DNA from: Borborobacter arsenicus
GTDB lineage: Bacteria; Pseudomonadota; Alphaproteobacteria; Rhizobiales; Rhizobiaceae
Length of the DNA stretch: 64,000 bases
Assembly (NCBI RefSeq): GCF_003934165.1
Contig: NZ_RKST01000018.1
Location: forward strand, 1 to 64,000
Reading direction: 5' to 3'
Positions 16,746 to 25,460 of this stretch are shown here, piece after piece. Within the stretch, counting starts at the first letter, position 1. Every line of letters begins with the position of its first letter. The notes below the pieces were generated by a model. It did not search any database. It was not told where the DNA came from and worked only from the letters and a program-made list of their open reading frames with translations. The translations under genes were made by a program, and so were the position numbers.

Positions 16746-17225
16746 CTAGATGTCCAGGAGGCCCTTGGCGAGGGGAACGCCAAGAACATGCGTGAAGAGC
16801 ACATAGACGCCAACCGCGAAGATGAAGCTCACCAGAATGTTTGCCACCCACTTCCCTGGATTGAAGTAGGCTGTAAGGCTGACGAGAAATATAACGGTAC
16901 TGACTACAAACCCGGCAGCCTCTATTGCTGCATAATAAATACCAAGACTCACAACTACGAAAGAAAGCATGATATAACGCTTGTTATCTACTGTTTCGGA
17001 TTCACGCTCAGAAACATCTTCTGCTTGGACAGCAACCTTACGTGATTGAACAGACTCAAGCAGTAACCATACCACTGAACCAATAAGTCCTGCAGCAACG
17101 AGGTATGGATACGCTCTCGGACCAAGTGGATCGACAGTATCCAGAGAAGGAATTTTCGTCGTTGCATACAAATATCCAACCGCGAGCGCTGTAGTGCATA
17201 GAATTATGATGTGATCACGGTTCAA
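16746..17225 (-). CDS. Tripartite tricarboxylate transporter small permease (TctB family), system 1, TTG start
   Basis: A roughly 159-aa protein with four hydrophobic segments in the TctB pattern (residues about 5-25, 40-60, 80-120 and 130-150, ending FTHVLGVPLAKGLLDI). A strong GGGAGG lies 6 nt before a TTG at 17225, whereas an in-frame ATG at 17246 has no such site and would place the GGGAGG inside the gene. TTG is therefore the preferred start. The 5' two thirds of the gene is clearly more AT-rich than tctA and the rest of the region. Confidence 0.82.
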   Translation of the reverse strand: MNRDHIIILCTTALAVGYLYATTKIPSLDTVDPLGPRAYPYLVAAGLIGSVVWLLLESVQSRKVAVQAEDVSERESETVDNKRYIMLSFVVVSLGIYYAAIEAAGFVVSTVIFLVSLTAYFNPGKWVANILVSFIFAVGVYVLFTHVLGVPLAKGLLDI

Positions 17226-17831
17226 CGGAGCCTCCCTACGCTGCATCGTTGCTGACCTGCGTGCCTACCGGCTATGCGATCCATATAAAAGCAAACCATC
17301 TATGATGATAAGTGCAAATATCATCACTATTAATACGCTGAGTGCATGAATTAGGATGACCTGGAGTCGGCTGCCGGTATGAAAGGGCAGCCTCTCAGGG
17401 CATAAAATACGATTTCCTAAATGTATGTTTTTATTTGATTTTTTTTGCTCACAAAGCGTGAGACTACGGCAACCAGGTGCCACCACAAGACGAGATCAGC
17501 ACGCGGATTGCCAGTTTATGGATTCCACGCAACGCGATATTGTGACGCTGAGGCCTACGCGGCAGCATTTGCCCAACGGACGTCAAGCCCGCCTAAGGCG
17601 GCCACCCTTGGGGTGAGGCCATTGCGGTCGGACCATTACGCGGAATGGAGACGGGACGCGCATAGAATTGTGGATGAATCAACCATCATCCGCCCCATTG
17701 TCGCCTGTGGCGACGCGGCCCAACTGCGCGACCAGGGCCGGCGTCGCTTTCCCGACGGCCATGAATATTCGAGGTGGCCGCCGCCCGTATATTCTCTATC
17801 GGGATTCACCGACGAACCGCATCGGCAGCTA
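17226..17831. other. Long intergenic region upstream of tct system 1, partly AT-rich
   Basis: About 606 nt. The part nearest tctB (17265-17450) is strikingly AT-rich, with runs such as CCATATAAAAG. It probably holds the promoter of the tctBAC-amidase operon. A 73-codon minus-strand frame ending at 17265 contains one hydrophobic stretch but has no ribosome-binding site. The part nearest the dehydrogenase (17480-17831) is GC-rich and without recognisable genes. Confidence 0.4.
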
Positions 17832-18809
17832 TCAGTAACCCCGGCGTGGATTGACCAGATGAAGCGGTTCCTTGCCTTCATGCACTCGCCGGATATTTTC
17901 GGCGACATCGCGGGCAGCCGTTTCCGGCACCGTGATGCTGGCAAGGTGCGGGGTGATCAGTACATTGTCCATCTGCCAGAACGGGTGGTCTGCGGGCAGC
18001 GGCTCGGTCCAGAATACATCGAGCGTCGCTCCCCCGATCTGGCCCGACCGCAAGGCTTCGATCAGCGCCGGTTCGTCCACCACCGGGCCGCGCGAAGCGT
18101 TGATGAACTTGGCGCCCTTCGGCAAGGCCTGGAACACATGCCCGTCGATCAGCCCCCTCGTTTGCGGGGTCAATGGCAGCATGTTCACCAGAATCTCTAC
18201 CTGCGACAGGAATTCACCGCGAGCATCGCCGAACAGACAGCGCACACCGGGAATGGATTTTTGCTCGTGATCCCAACCGAGAACGTCGAAACCCAGATTT
18301 GCCAGCGCGGACGCAACAGCGGATCCGAGATGGCCAAGCCCCATTATCCCGACCTTGATACGGTGCAGCGGACGCGGATGGATATAGCGCCATTCCGCCA
18401 CTCGCTTGGCCTCTTCGAAGCTCGGAATGTCGCGGGCGTATCGGATCACGGAAAACAGTACGTAGCTCTTCATGAGCGCGATCATTCCATCGTCGGAAAG
18501 GCGCGCGATAGGCACATCCGGAAGGTCCGAGCGGCCTGCCAGTGAATCGATGCCGGCACCGAGATTTGTGACAAGAGCAAGGTTGGGGAACGGTGCGAAG
18601 AAGCCGGGAAAGGGCTTCCAGGCAAGCACATAGCGCACGTCCTCCGGATCGCCGATATCAGGATAGACCCGGAAATCCAGCGATGGCAGTTCCGATTTCA
18701 AGAGATCGCGCCATTCATGCGGATCGTCGAACTCGCTGTAGAAGACAAGAGCCCCCACTGGCTTGATTTCTGCGGCGGAGAGGCTTTTCTCGTCTTGTGA
18801 ATTGGGCAT
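17832..18809 (-). CDS. D-isomer-specific 2-hydroxyacid dehydrogenase (GhrA-like)
   Basis: A 325-aa NAD(P)-dependent dehydrogenase. The Rossmann motif is GLGHLGSAVAS near residue 140, followed by INASRGPVVDEPAL and the C-terminal catalytic region DVFWTEPLPADHPFW and ITPHLAS with the acid/base His. The sequence is closest in pattern to glyoxylate/hydroxypyruvate reductase A. The ATG at 18809 has AGGTT 8 nt upstream and is preferred over an ATG 18 nt earlier. It lies downstream of the TRAP/racemase operon, separated by 118 nt with a stem-loop. It probably reduces a 2-oxo acid formed from the imported substrate. Confidence 0.85.
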   Translation of the reverse strand: MPNSQDEKSLSAAEIKPVGALVFYSEFDDPHEWRDLLKSELPSLDFRVYPDIGDPEDVRYVLAWKPFPGFFAPFPNLALVTNLGAGIDSLAGRSDLPDVPIARLSDDGMIALMKSYVLFSVIRYARDIPSFEEAKRVAEWRYIHPRPLHRIKVGIMGLGHLGSAVASALANLGFDVLGWDHEQKSIPGVRCLFGDARGEFLSQVEILVNMLPLTPQTRGLIDGHVFQALPKGAKFINASRGPVVDEPALIEALRSGQIGGATLDVFWTEPLPADHPFWQMDNVLITPHLASITVPETAARDVAENIRRVHEGKEPLHLVNPRRGY

Positions 18810-18881
18810 GGTGATAACCTCGATCATATCGGAATCCGGGCACGCGGAAGGCCCCGAAGGCAGGTCGCAGCCTGGTCGCTG

Positions 18882-18915
18882 AAAAGGAGTGGCCCACCTT
18901 GAAACAGGTGGGCCA
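18882..18915 (-). terminator. Stem-loop between the TRAP gene and the dehydrogenase gene
   Basis: A perfect 10-bp inverted repeat TGGCCCACCT/AGGTGGGCCA (18890-18899 and 18906-18915) with a 6-nt loop. On the minus strand it is followed by CTCCTTTT. It is probably an intrinsic terminator or partial terminator that lowers dehydrogenase expression relative to the transporter. Confidence 0.6.
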
Positions 18916-18927
18916 GTTGCCTGGCGC

Positions 18928-20391
18928 CTACATCATTAGGCTGGGCAGCCAGGTCGCGATGGATGGGAAGAACACCAGCATCATCAGCAGCAGCACCATG
19001 CTGAGCAGAAGCGGCGTATTGGCCTTGAACGTAGCGACTATGTCTTCCTGCCCAATCCGGGCTGCGACAATCAAGGCAAGGGCTACGGGTGGCGTGACCT
19101 GGCCGATAACCACGGTGACCACCATCAGGACACCGAAATGCACCAGATCCACGTCAAGCGCCAGAAGCGAGGGGAGCAGCACCGGCATGATCATCGGGAT
19201 CAGGGGGTCGAGGACCATTCCGGCCACAAGAGCCAGTGACAGCATGAGCAGTATCTGCGGAATGGTGGACTCGAAGGGGAACAGATATTGCATCATATCC
19301 AGCAGGGCTACAGGCACCCTTGCGGCCGACAGAGCCCAGCCCAGCGCCACCGAAAAGCCCACCACCAGCAGAACCTCACCGGTCAGCACGGTCGCCTCCA
19401 CCAATGCCTTGCGCAAATCGGCAAAGGTCATCGACCGATAGATCCCCATCGACAGAACCAATGCATAGGCCACGGCAAAGGCCCCGGCCTCGGACGGCGT
19501 GAAGATGCCGAACACCAGCCCGCCGAGAATGAGGGTCGGCATGCCCATGGGCAGGATCGCCTCCTTGCCGGTGCGCATCAGTTCGCGCCATTCAAAGCCC
19601 TGCATCGCACTCCAGCCATTGCGGCGCGCCAGCAAGGCAATCGTAACCATCAGGGCGAGCCCCATGAGCAGGCCGGGAATGACGCCGGCGAGAAACAGCG
19701 CGCCCAGCGATGTGCCCGTGACCGCCGAATAAAGGATCATCGGCGAACTCGGAGGAATCAGGATGCCGATGCCCGACGACGTGGCCGTAATGGAACAGGC
19801 GAAGGGACCTGGATAGCCCGCGCGCTTCAGCTTCGGGATCATCACCGAGCCCGTACCGGCAAGGTCTGCAACCGAGGTACCGATCATGCCGCCGAACATG
19901 ATACTCACCATCACATCGACATGGGCAAGGCCACCCCGCATCCAGCCAATCATCAGCACGCCCTTGGGCACGCGCAGGACGGGGCTCAGGTCCGCACCGA
20001 AAATCCGCATATACTGCCAGGTCAGCCAGGCGCAGTAGAACATGGTCGCCGAGCCCAGCAGGGCGCAGAACGCACCCAGCATGCGCTGGCGACCCGGACG
20101 AAGCCGGTAGGTGACAATGTCGCAGCAAATCAGCGTCTGGCGCAGGCCAGCAATGATAATGCCAACGGCGGCGAGCCACACCAGCAGATAGGTCACGGCC
20201 TCCTCCGTCCAGGGCAGCGGTGCTGAAAAGGCGTATCGCGAGAAGGCATTTGCAAACACCAGCATCGTCAGGACCGCCATCAGCACCATGGCGAGGTTCT
20301 CGAGCACGAAATTCAAGGCTCGGGAAAGCCGACCTGCCGGCGGTGCTCCCGCATCCAGCCCGGTGTCGGAGATCATTGTTTCCTCAGACAT
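18928..20391 (-). CDS. TRAP transporter DctQ-DctM fusion with apparent internal deletion
   Basis: A 487-aa membrane protein. Residues about 22-150 match the small TRAP subunit DctQ (FANAFSRYAFSAPLPWTEEAVTYLL). From 151 the sequence continues directly as the large subunit DctM at RGGLAHVDVMVSIMFGGM and runs to the end. A DctM protein normally has about 85-90 residues before that motif, and a DctQ normally has a last membrane segment; both are missing. Natural DctQM fusions are usually over 600 aa. The frame is open across the joint, so this looks like an in-frame deletion or an unusually compact fusion. GGGAGG precedes the ATG. It lies 11 nt after the racemase-like gene. Transport function is uncertain. 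Confidence 0.82.
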   Translation of the reverse strand: MSEETMISDTGLDAGAPPAGRLSRALNFVLENLAMVLMAVLTMLVFANAFSRYAFSAPLPWTEEAVTYLLVWLAAVGIIIAGLRQTLICCDIVTYRLRPGRQRMLGAFCALLGSATMFYCAWLTWQYMRIFGADLSPVLRVPKGVLMIGWMRGGLAHVDVMVSIMFGGMIGTSVADLAGTGSVMIPKLKRAGYPGPFACSITATSSGIGILIPPSSPMILYSAVTGTSLGALFLAGVIPGLLMGLALMVTIALLARRNGWSAMQGFEWRELMRTGKEAILPMGMPTLILGGLVFGIFTPSEAGAFAVAYALVLSMGIYRSMTFADLRKALVEATVLTGEVLLVVGFSVALGWALSAARVPVALLDMMQYLFPFESTIPQILLMLSLALVAGMVLDPLIPMIMPVLLPSLLALDVDLVHFGVLMVVTVVIGQVTPPVALALIVAARIGQEDIVATFKANTPLLLSMVLLLMMLVFFPSIATWLPSLMM

Positions 20392-20402
20392 GACCTACCT
20401 CC

Positions 20403-21176
20403 CTAAGCCGCAATGCGCTTGCTGAAGAGCCGCCCGTAGCCGGGCTTTGCGCCGTTGACGCCCGTCAGTTCGAGGCTATGCCAGAACGAGGCCTGGACGG
20501 CCGAGATGACGGGCTTCCCAAGCGCTGTCTCCAGCGCCTCGATGGCGCCTACCGACCGGAAGTTGGTGCAACTGATGAACACAGCCGTGGCGTCGGGGTG
20601 ATCGATCGCCATCACCATGTCGTACACCTGCTCCAACGGTACCTCGGCCAGCGCCTGGTCCTTGTCGATGCCCAGATTGCGGTGTTTGAGCACCTTGTGG
20701 CCGTTCTCCTCCAGGAAGCGGATGGCGCGCGCCTGCACGCCATCCACATAGGGAGTCGCCAAAACGACCGGCCCCGCCTTCACCTCGGCAAGCGCTGCAA
20801 GCGTCGCCGTCGACGCCGTCGTGATCTTCGGGCCGGGCGCCCAGGCCTGCAGCTTCTTGATCAAGGCAGTGTCATAGGCGGTGCCATGCAGGAAGGAAGC
20901 GCTGGTGCCACCGAAGCAAAGCACGTCGATGGGAGCGGATCCGAGCAGGCGTGCCGCCTGCTCGAGTTCCGGCGCGTTCATCATCTCCTCGATGCCTTCG
21001 ACGGTCACTTTCGGCAGCTTGATGCGCGTGGTGTGAACCGCCACGCCCTCTGCGGCCATGGCCCACATCTCGGCTTCCATGACCACGCTGGAGGCCATGA
21101 AGATCAACCCAATCCGTGCCTTCGAGCCGTTCCCGTCATATCGGAAGCGGGGAGAGACTATGCTCCGCTCATTCAT
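20403..21176 (-). CDS. Asp/Glu racemase-superfamily protein, maleate isomerase/arylmalonate decarboxylase-like
   Basis: A 257-aa protein of the maleate cis-trans isomerase / arylmalonate decarboxylase group. The second-half active-site Cys is present in ISCTNFR (Cys203). At the first-half position, where isomerases and racemases carry Cys in a GCTS motif, this protein has FGGTSASF with Gly90. One-Cys members of the superfamily include arylmalonate decarboxylase, so a decarboxylase-type chemistry is possible; a neighbouring Cys87 might compensate. The start ATG overlaps the dctP stop (ATGA), so it belongs to the TRAP operon and probably acts on the TRAP substrate. Confidence 0.8.
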   Translation of the reverse strand: MNERSIVSPRFRYDGNGSKARIGLIFMASSVVMEAEMWAMAAEGVAVHTTRIKLPKVTVEGIEEMMNAPELEQAARLLGSAPIDVLCFGGTSASFLHGTAYDTALIKKLQAWAPGPKITTASTATLAALAEVKAGPVVLATPYVDGVQARAIRFLEENGHKVLKHRNLGIDKDQALAEVPLEQVYDMVMAIDHPDATAVFISCTNFRSVGAIEALETALGKPVISAVQASFWHSLELTGVNGAKPGYGRLFSKRIAA

Positions 21177-22153
21177 TTCAGGATTTCCTGTACGCGGGCC
21201 ATGAATTCAGGCGTAACGACCGCAGAAATCTTTTCGGCAATAGGTGCGGCCGCTTCCTGGAATGGAGCAGGATCGATCTCGTTGACCGCTACCCCGGCTG
21301 CCTTGAATTCATCGACGAGCTTGGCATCGCTTTCATCGGAAAGCTTGCGCGTCTCATCGCCGGCTTTCTTTGCTGCATCCTTGAGCTTTGCCTGCATTTC
21401 GGGGGTAAGCGCATCCCAGGCCTTGCCGTTCATCGTCAGAGTGATGGGCGTGTAGACATGGTTGGTGAGCGAAATGTATTTTTGAACTTCGTGCAGGGAG
21501 AACTCCTTGATGACGGAAAGCGGATTTTCCTGCCCGTCGATCGCGCCTTGGCGCAGGCCGACATAAGCTTCGCCGAGCGGCATCGGCGTCGGAGCGGCCC
21601 CAAGCGCCTTGAATGCCACGATGCGGCCCTCGTTGCTCGGCGTCCGCAGCTTCAAGCCATGGAGATCTTCCGGCTTGGTGATCGGGCGGACATTGTTGCT
21701 GATCGCCCTGAAGCCCAGTTCGCCATATCCGACGACCTGGAGGTCGACAGTCTCTCGAAGGGATTTTGCCAGCATATCGCCGAGTTCGCCGTCCATCGCG
21801 GCGCGAGCGGTCGCCTTGTCCCCGAGCAGGAAGGGCATGTCGAAGACGGCAAATTTGCTGTCGAGGGAAACGATATCCGACCCCATCGAAACGATCTCGA
21901 CCTGTCCGGCCCGGATCAATTCTGCAAGCGCATTCTCGTCACCCAGCGCGCCACCGTCGAAATATTCGATGGCAACCTCATCGCCTGCGGATTTCTGGAG
22001 TTCATCACGGAAAGTCGACAGCATTACATTGGTCGGGTCACGTCCGGTGGTCTCGACCGCCAGGCGCAGCTTGGTTTGAGCGAAAGCAGTCGGGACAGCC
22101 GTAAGGCTGAGGCCGATCGCTGCCAGAACTGCAAGTTTTCTGATTCCCAACAT
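21173..22153 (-). CDS. TRAP transporter solute-binding protein (DctP family)
   Basis: A 326-aa periplasmic protein with a clear signal peptide (MLGIRKLAVLAAIGLSLTAV, cleavage near AFAQTK). The DctP fold is supported by GGALGDENALAELIRAGQVEI, GFRAISNN, LHGLKLRTPSN with the conserved Arg that binds the substrate carboxylate, and the GAIDGQENPLS motif. It is the first gene of the operon dctP - racemase-like - dctQM and is divergent from a LysR gene. The substrate is likely a carboxylate. Confidence 0.92.
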   Translation of the reverse strand: MLGIRKLAVLAAIGLSLTAVPTAFAQTKLRLAVETTGRDPTNVMLSTFRDELQKSAGDEVAIEYFDGGALGDENALAELIRAGQVEIVSMGSDIVSLDSKFAVFDMPFLLGDKATARAAMDGELGDMLAKSLRETVDLQVVGYGELGFRAISNNVRPITKPEDLHGLKLRTPSNEGRIVAFKALGAAPTPMPLGEAYVGLRQGAIDGQENPLSVIKEFSLHEVQKYISLTNHVYTPITLTMNGKAWDALTPEMQAKLKDAAKKAGDETRKLSDESDAKLVDEFKAAGVAVNEIDPAPFQEAAAPIAEKISAVVTPEFMARVQEILK

Positions 22154-22457
22154 TTCAACTCCTCCTTGTTGGATTGCCTTGCTTCATATGCGGATATTCG
22201 AGCGTTGGACCGTCCAGCCACAAACACAGCGCCACGCGCTCTGCCATGCGGATAAACGTCCTGCACTAGAACCCTTCGAAGGTCGGTCGCTGCCCCATGT
22301 CCTCACCTGGCGCTGTGCGAATTGCCGTCCCCACGGCAATCAAGGTTTCCGTCCCCTCCTGACGGTTACCTCATGATTTTTCTTTCTTTGAAGACTTGAA
22401 CACAGCCCGCGTATAAAGAAAAATACTTTTAAACCGGCAACAAGATAGATTGAACCT
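22154..22457. promoter_or_regulatory. Divergent region between dctP and LysR regulator
   Basis: 304 nt between two divergent genes. The part next to the LysR ATG is AT-rich (for example AAAGAAAAATACTTTTAAACC near 22417-22437). It should hold both promoters and the LysR sites. No gene is seen in it. Confidence 0.4.
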
Positions 22458-23387
22458 ATGCACCTTTCATTCCGCACACTGGACTACATCGTCACCACTG
22501 CCGACACCGGCAGCGTGACCGAGGCAGCCCGACTGCTGAATGTATCCCAGCCTTCCGTCTCCAGTGCGATCGCACATATGGAGGCCGAGCTGGGCGCACA
22601 GATTTTCATTCGTCATCATGCTCGCGGCATGACCTTGACCGTGGCAGGGCGCCGTCTGGTCGGCGAGGCACGGCTGTTGCTCAATCATGCTCGGGAATTC
22701 GGCCGCAACGCTCTTGCATTGGGCGACGGCCTGTCGGGCGGGATCACCGTCGGCAGTTTCGTCACGCTGGCCACGCGCTTCATGCCGGGATTGCTCGCCG
22801 AGTTTTCGCAGCGCACGCCGGGCATCATGGTCAATCTGGAAGAGGGCAATCAGAAAGAAATACTAGATGGCCTCGTTTCCGGCCGCTTTGAAATGGCGCT
22901 TTCCTACGCCTATGCATTGACGGAGGAAGTGGCCGGAGAGCTGTTGGCGGAGCTGCCACCTTACGTCCTGGTCTCAGCCCAGCACCCGCTCGCCGATCGC
23001 CCTCACGTCAGCCTTTCGGAACTCGCCAACGAACCCTTCATCCTTTTGGACCTGCCGCATTCGCGCGAATATTTTTTCAACCTGTTCCTCGCCTGCAAGA
23101 TCGAGCCGCGCATTGTCTATCGCTCACATTCCTATGAGCTCATTCGTGGGCTGGTCGGGCATGGTCATGGCTACACCATCCACAACGCCGTGCCGGGGAC
23201 GACGTTCGGCTATGATGGAACGCGGATCGCGGTCCTGCCGATCCGCGAAACACTGCCGCCGGTCCATGTCATGAGCCTCAGCCTTCGAAGGCATACGATG
23301 CGGCCTGCGGCTCGGAAATTCGCCGATTACCTAAGAGAGGCGTTTGCGCCGGGCGGCCTTTATGGCGCCCCTATAAAACGGCAATAA
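22458..23387 (+). CDS. LysR-family transcriptional regulator
   Basis: A 309-aa LysR regulator beginning MHLSFRTLDYIVTTADTGSV, with the HTH NVSQPSVSSAIAHMEAELG at about residues 28-46 and an effector domain of normal length. It is divergent from the dctP operon and convergent with tct system 2, so the TRAP/racemase operon is its most likely target. The ligand is presumably the TRAP substrate or a metabolite of it. Confidence 0.9.
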   Translation: MHLSFRTLDYIVTTADTGSVTEAARLLNVSQPSVSSAIAHMEAELGAQIFIRHHARGMTLTVAGRRLVGEARLLLNHAREFGRNALALGDGLSGGITVGSFVTLATRFMPGLLAEFSQRTPGIMVNLEEGNQKEILDGLVSGRFEMALSYAYALTEEVAGELLAELPPYVLVSAQHPLADRPHVSLSELANEPFILLDLPHSREYFFNLFLACKIEPRIVYRSHSYELIRGLVGHGHGYTIHNAVPGTTFGYDGTRIAVLPIRETLPPVHVMSLSLRRHTMRPAARKFADYLREAFAPGGLYGAPIKRQ

Positions 23388-23446
23388 GCACCGCTCCCCA
23401 CACGCCGGGCGGGCTTGTAGCTCGCCCAGCCTATCCGAAGCCCCGA

Positions 23447-24964
23447 TCAATCCTCGTCGCCAGCAAGTTGCGACAGGATCTTGCCTTGCCCGCGTGCGCG
23501 CATCACCAGCGGCACGATCACTGCCGCGGCAGCCAAGGTCAGCAAGATGATCGAGATCGGCGAATGCACCAGCACCGTTAGGTCGCCCTGGCTAATGGCC
23601 AATGCCCGGCGTAGTTGCTGTTCGGCAAGCGGCCCCAGAATAAGCCCGACCACGACTGGCGCGATCGGATAGTCGAAGCGGCGCAGCAGATAGCCCAGCA
23701 GGCCGAACGCCAGCAATATGCCAAGCTCAACGGCGGAGGGATTGGCGCCAATTGTTCCCAGGGTCGCAAAAACCAGGATGCCGGCGTAAAGCCAGTGCCG
23801 GGGGATAGACAAAAGCCTGACCCACAGGCCGATCAGCGGCAGGTTCAGCACCACAAGCATCAGATTGGCGACCAGCAGGCTTGCAATCAGGCCCCAGACC
23901 AGTTGCGGATTGCTGGTGAAAAGCAGCGGCCCGGGCTGAAGCCCGAATTGCTGGAAACCGGCCAGCATGATCGCCGCCGTGGCCGTCGTCGGCAGGCCGA
24001 GCGTCAGCAGAGGCACCAGCGTTCCAGCTGCCGAGGCGTTGTTTGCTGCCTCCGGTCCGGCAACACCCTCAATCGCCCCCTGGCCGAATTCCTCCGGCTT
24101 TTTGGTAAGTTGCTTTTCCACTGAGTAGGAAAGGAAAGTGCCGATCTCGGCGCCACCTGCCGGCATGGCGCCGATCGGGAAGCCGATTGCAGTGCCCCGC
24201 AGCCAGGGCTTCCAGGAGCGTGACCAATCTTCCCGGCTCATCCACACTGAGCCTTTGACCGGTTCAATACGTTCGTCGCCGCTCGACGGCGTTGCCGCGA
24301 TGCTCAGAGTTTCGCCAATGGCAAACAGGGCAACCGCCAGCGTCGTCACCTCAATGCCGTCGAGAAGGTCAGGGATGCCGAAAGCCAGGCGAGCCTGCCC
24401 CGTCTGCAAATCGATGCCGATCAATCCCAAGGCAAGACCGATGAACAAAGCCGTCAGGCCCCGTAGAGATGAATCGCCAAAGGCTGCCGAAACCGTCATG
24501 AAGGCCAGCACCATCAGGGCAAAATATTCGGCAGGCCCGAAAGACAGGGCGAATTTGACGATCCAGGGCGCGATCAGCGCCAGTCCGATCGTGGCAATGA
24601 GGCCCGCAACGAAAGAGCCTATGGCTGCCGTCGCCAAAGCGGGTCCGCCCCTGCCCTTGCGGGCCATCTTGTTGCCTTCCAGCGCGGTGACGATCGATGC
24701 GCTTTCGCCCGGCGTGTTGAGCAAGATAGAGGTCGTCGAGCCGCCATACATACCGCCATAATAGATACCCGCGAACATGATCAGCGAGCCGGCCGGATCG
24801 AGCTTGTAAGTGACCGGCAGCAGCAGCGCCACGGTCAAAGCGGGCCCGATGCCCGGCAGGACGCCGACTGCCGTGCCGAGCGTGACGCCGATCAGCGCAT
24901 AGAGCAGATTGATCGGCTCCAGCGCCACCAGGAAGCCTTGAGCCAGAAGGGCAAATGTATCCAT
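23447..24964 (-). CDS. Tripartite tricarboxylate transporter large permease (TctA family), system 2
   Basis: A 505-aa polytopic protein with the TctA landmarks [44 protein letters not shown] and [20 protein letters not shown], plus normal length. It is clearly a paralogue of the system 1 permease, not an identical copy. It is the last gene of a tctC-tctB-tctA operon and starts 13 nt after tctB. Confidence 0.93.
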   Translation of the reverse strand: MDTFALLAQGFLVALEPINLLYALIGVTLGTAVGVLPGIGPALTVALLLPVTYKLDPAGSLIMFAGIYYGGMYGGSTTSILLNTPGESASIVTALEGNKMARKGRGGPALATAAIGSFVAGLIATIGLALIAPWIVKFALSFGPAEYFALMVLAFMTVSAAFGDSSLRGLTALFIGLALGLIGIDLQTGQARLAFGIPDLLDGIEVTTLAVALFAIGETLSIAATPSSGDERIEPVKGSVWMSREDWSRSWKPWLRGTAIGFPIGAMPAGGAEIGTFLSYSVEKQLTKKPEEFGQGAIEGVAGPEAANNASAAGTLVPLLTLGLPTTATAAIMLAGFQQFGLQPGPLLFTSNPQLVWGLIASLLVANLMLVVLNLPLIGLWVRLLSIPRHWLYAGILVFATLGTIGANPSAVELGILLAFGLLGYLLRRFDYPIAPVVVGLILGPLAEQQLRRALAISQGDLTVLVHSPISIILLTLAAAAVIVPLVMRARGQGKILSQLAGDED

Positions 24965-24977
24965 GTGCCAGAGCCTG

Positions 24978-25460
24978 TTAAATCAAGCGTTCGAGCGGGC
25001 CGGCCGGTAAAGTGAGCTGGAGGCCCTTGGAAAAGACGAACCAGACGGCGAAAGACAGCACGATCCCGATCGGAATGGTTAGCCAGAGCGGGCCGCGTCC
25101 GAAGCCACGCGCGGTCGCGGCAAACAGCAGGCCGGTGGCGATGGAAAAACCGACGATGTTGAGAAGCAGCATCTGCGCCGCCAATCCGCCGACGATCCAG
25201 ATGACAGGCCCGAATTTCTGCGGCTCGCGCTCGGGAAAATCGTTGCGCAACGCCGCGAACACCGTCCAGACGGCGAGAATCAGGAAGACAGCCGCTATGG
25301 CATAGGGAAATGCGGTCGGCCCTATGCGGGAATAGCTTCCGGCTCCTCCCATCGAATGGGTACTCCACGCGATGAGCACGCCCATTCCCGCCAGAGCGGC
25401 GGCAATGACCAGCGCCGCCCGATCGGGGCGACGCCGTGCACCAGGATCCTTGTCGATCAT
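24978..25460 (-). CDS. Tripartite tricarboxylate transporter small permease (TctB family), system 2
   Basis: A 160-aa protein with four hydrophobic segments, starting [19 protein letters not shown], with the membrane pattern of TctB ([18 protein letters not shown], then paired C-terminal segments). Its start overlaps the tctC stop by 4 nt (ATGA), which implies translational coupling. It is GC-rich like its neighbours, in contrast to tctB of system 1. Confidence 0.88.
   Translation of the reverse strand: MIDKDPGARRRPDRAALVIAAALAGMGVLIAWSTHSMGGAGSYSRIGPTAFPYAIAAVFLILAVWTVFAALRNDFPEREPQKFGPVIWIVGGLAAQMLLLNIVGFSIATGLLFAATARGFGRGPLWLTIPIGIVLSFAVWFVFSKGLQLTLPAGPLERLI

Noticed and set aside
17265-17486. 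A 73-codon frame with a hydrophobic stretch as a small membrane protein gene
   Set aside because: There is only a GTG without a Shine-Dalgarno and AT-rich DNA would give such a hydrophobic frame by chance.
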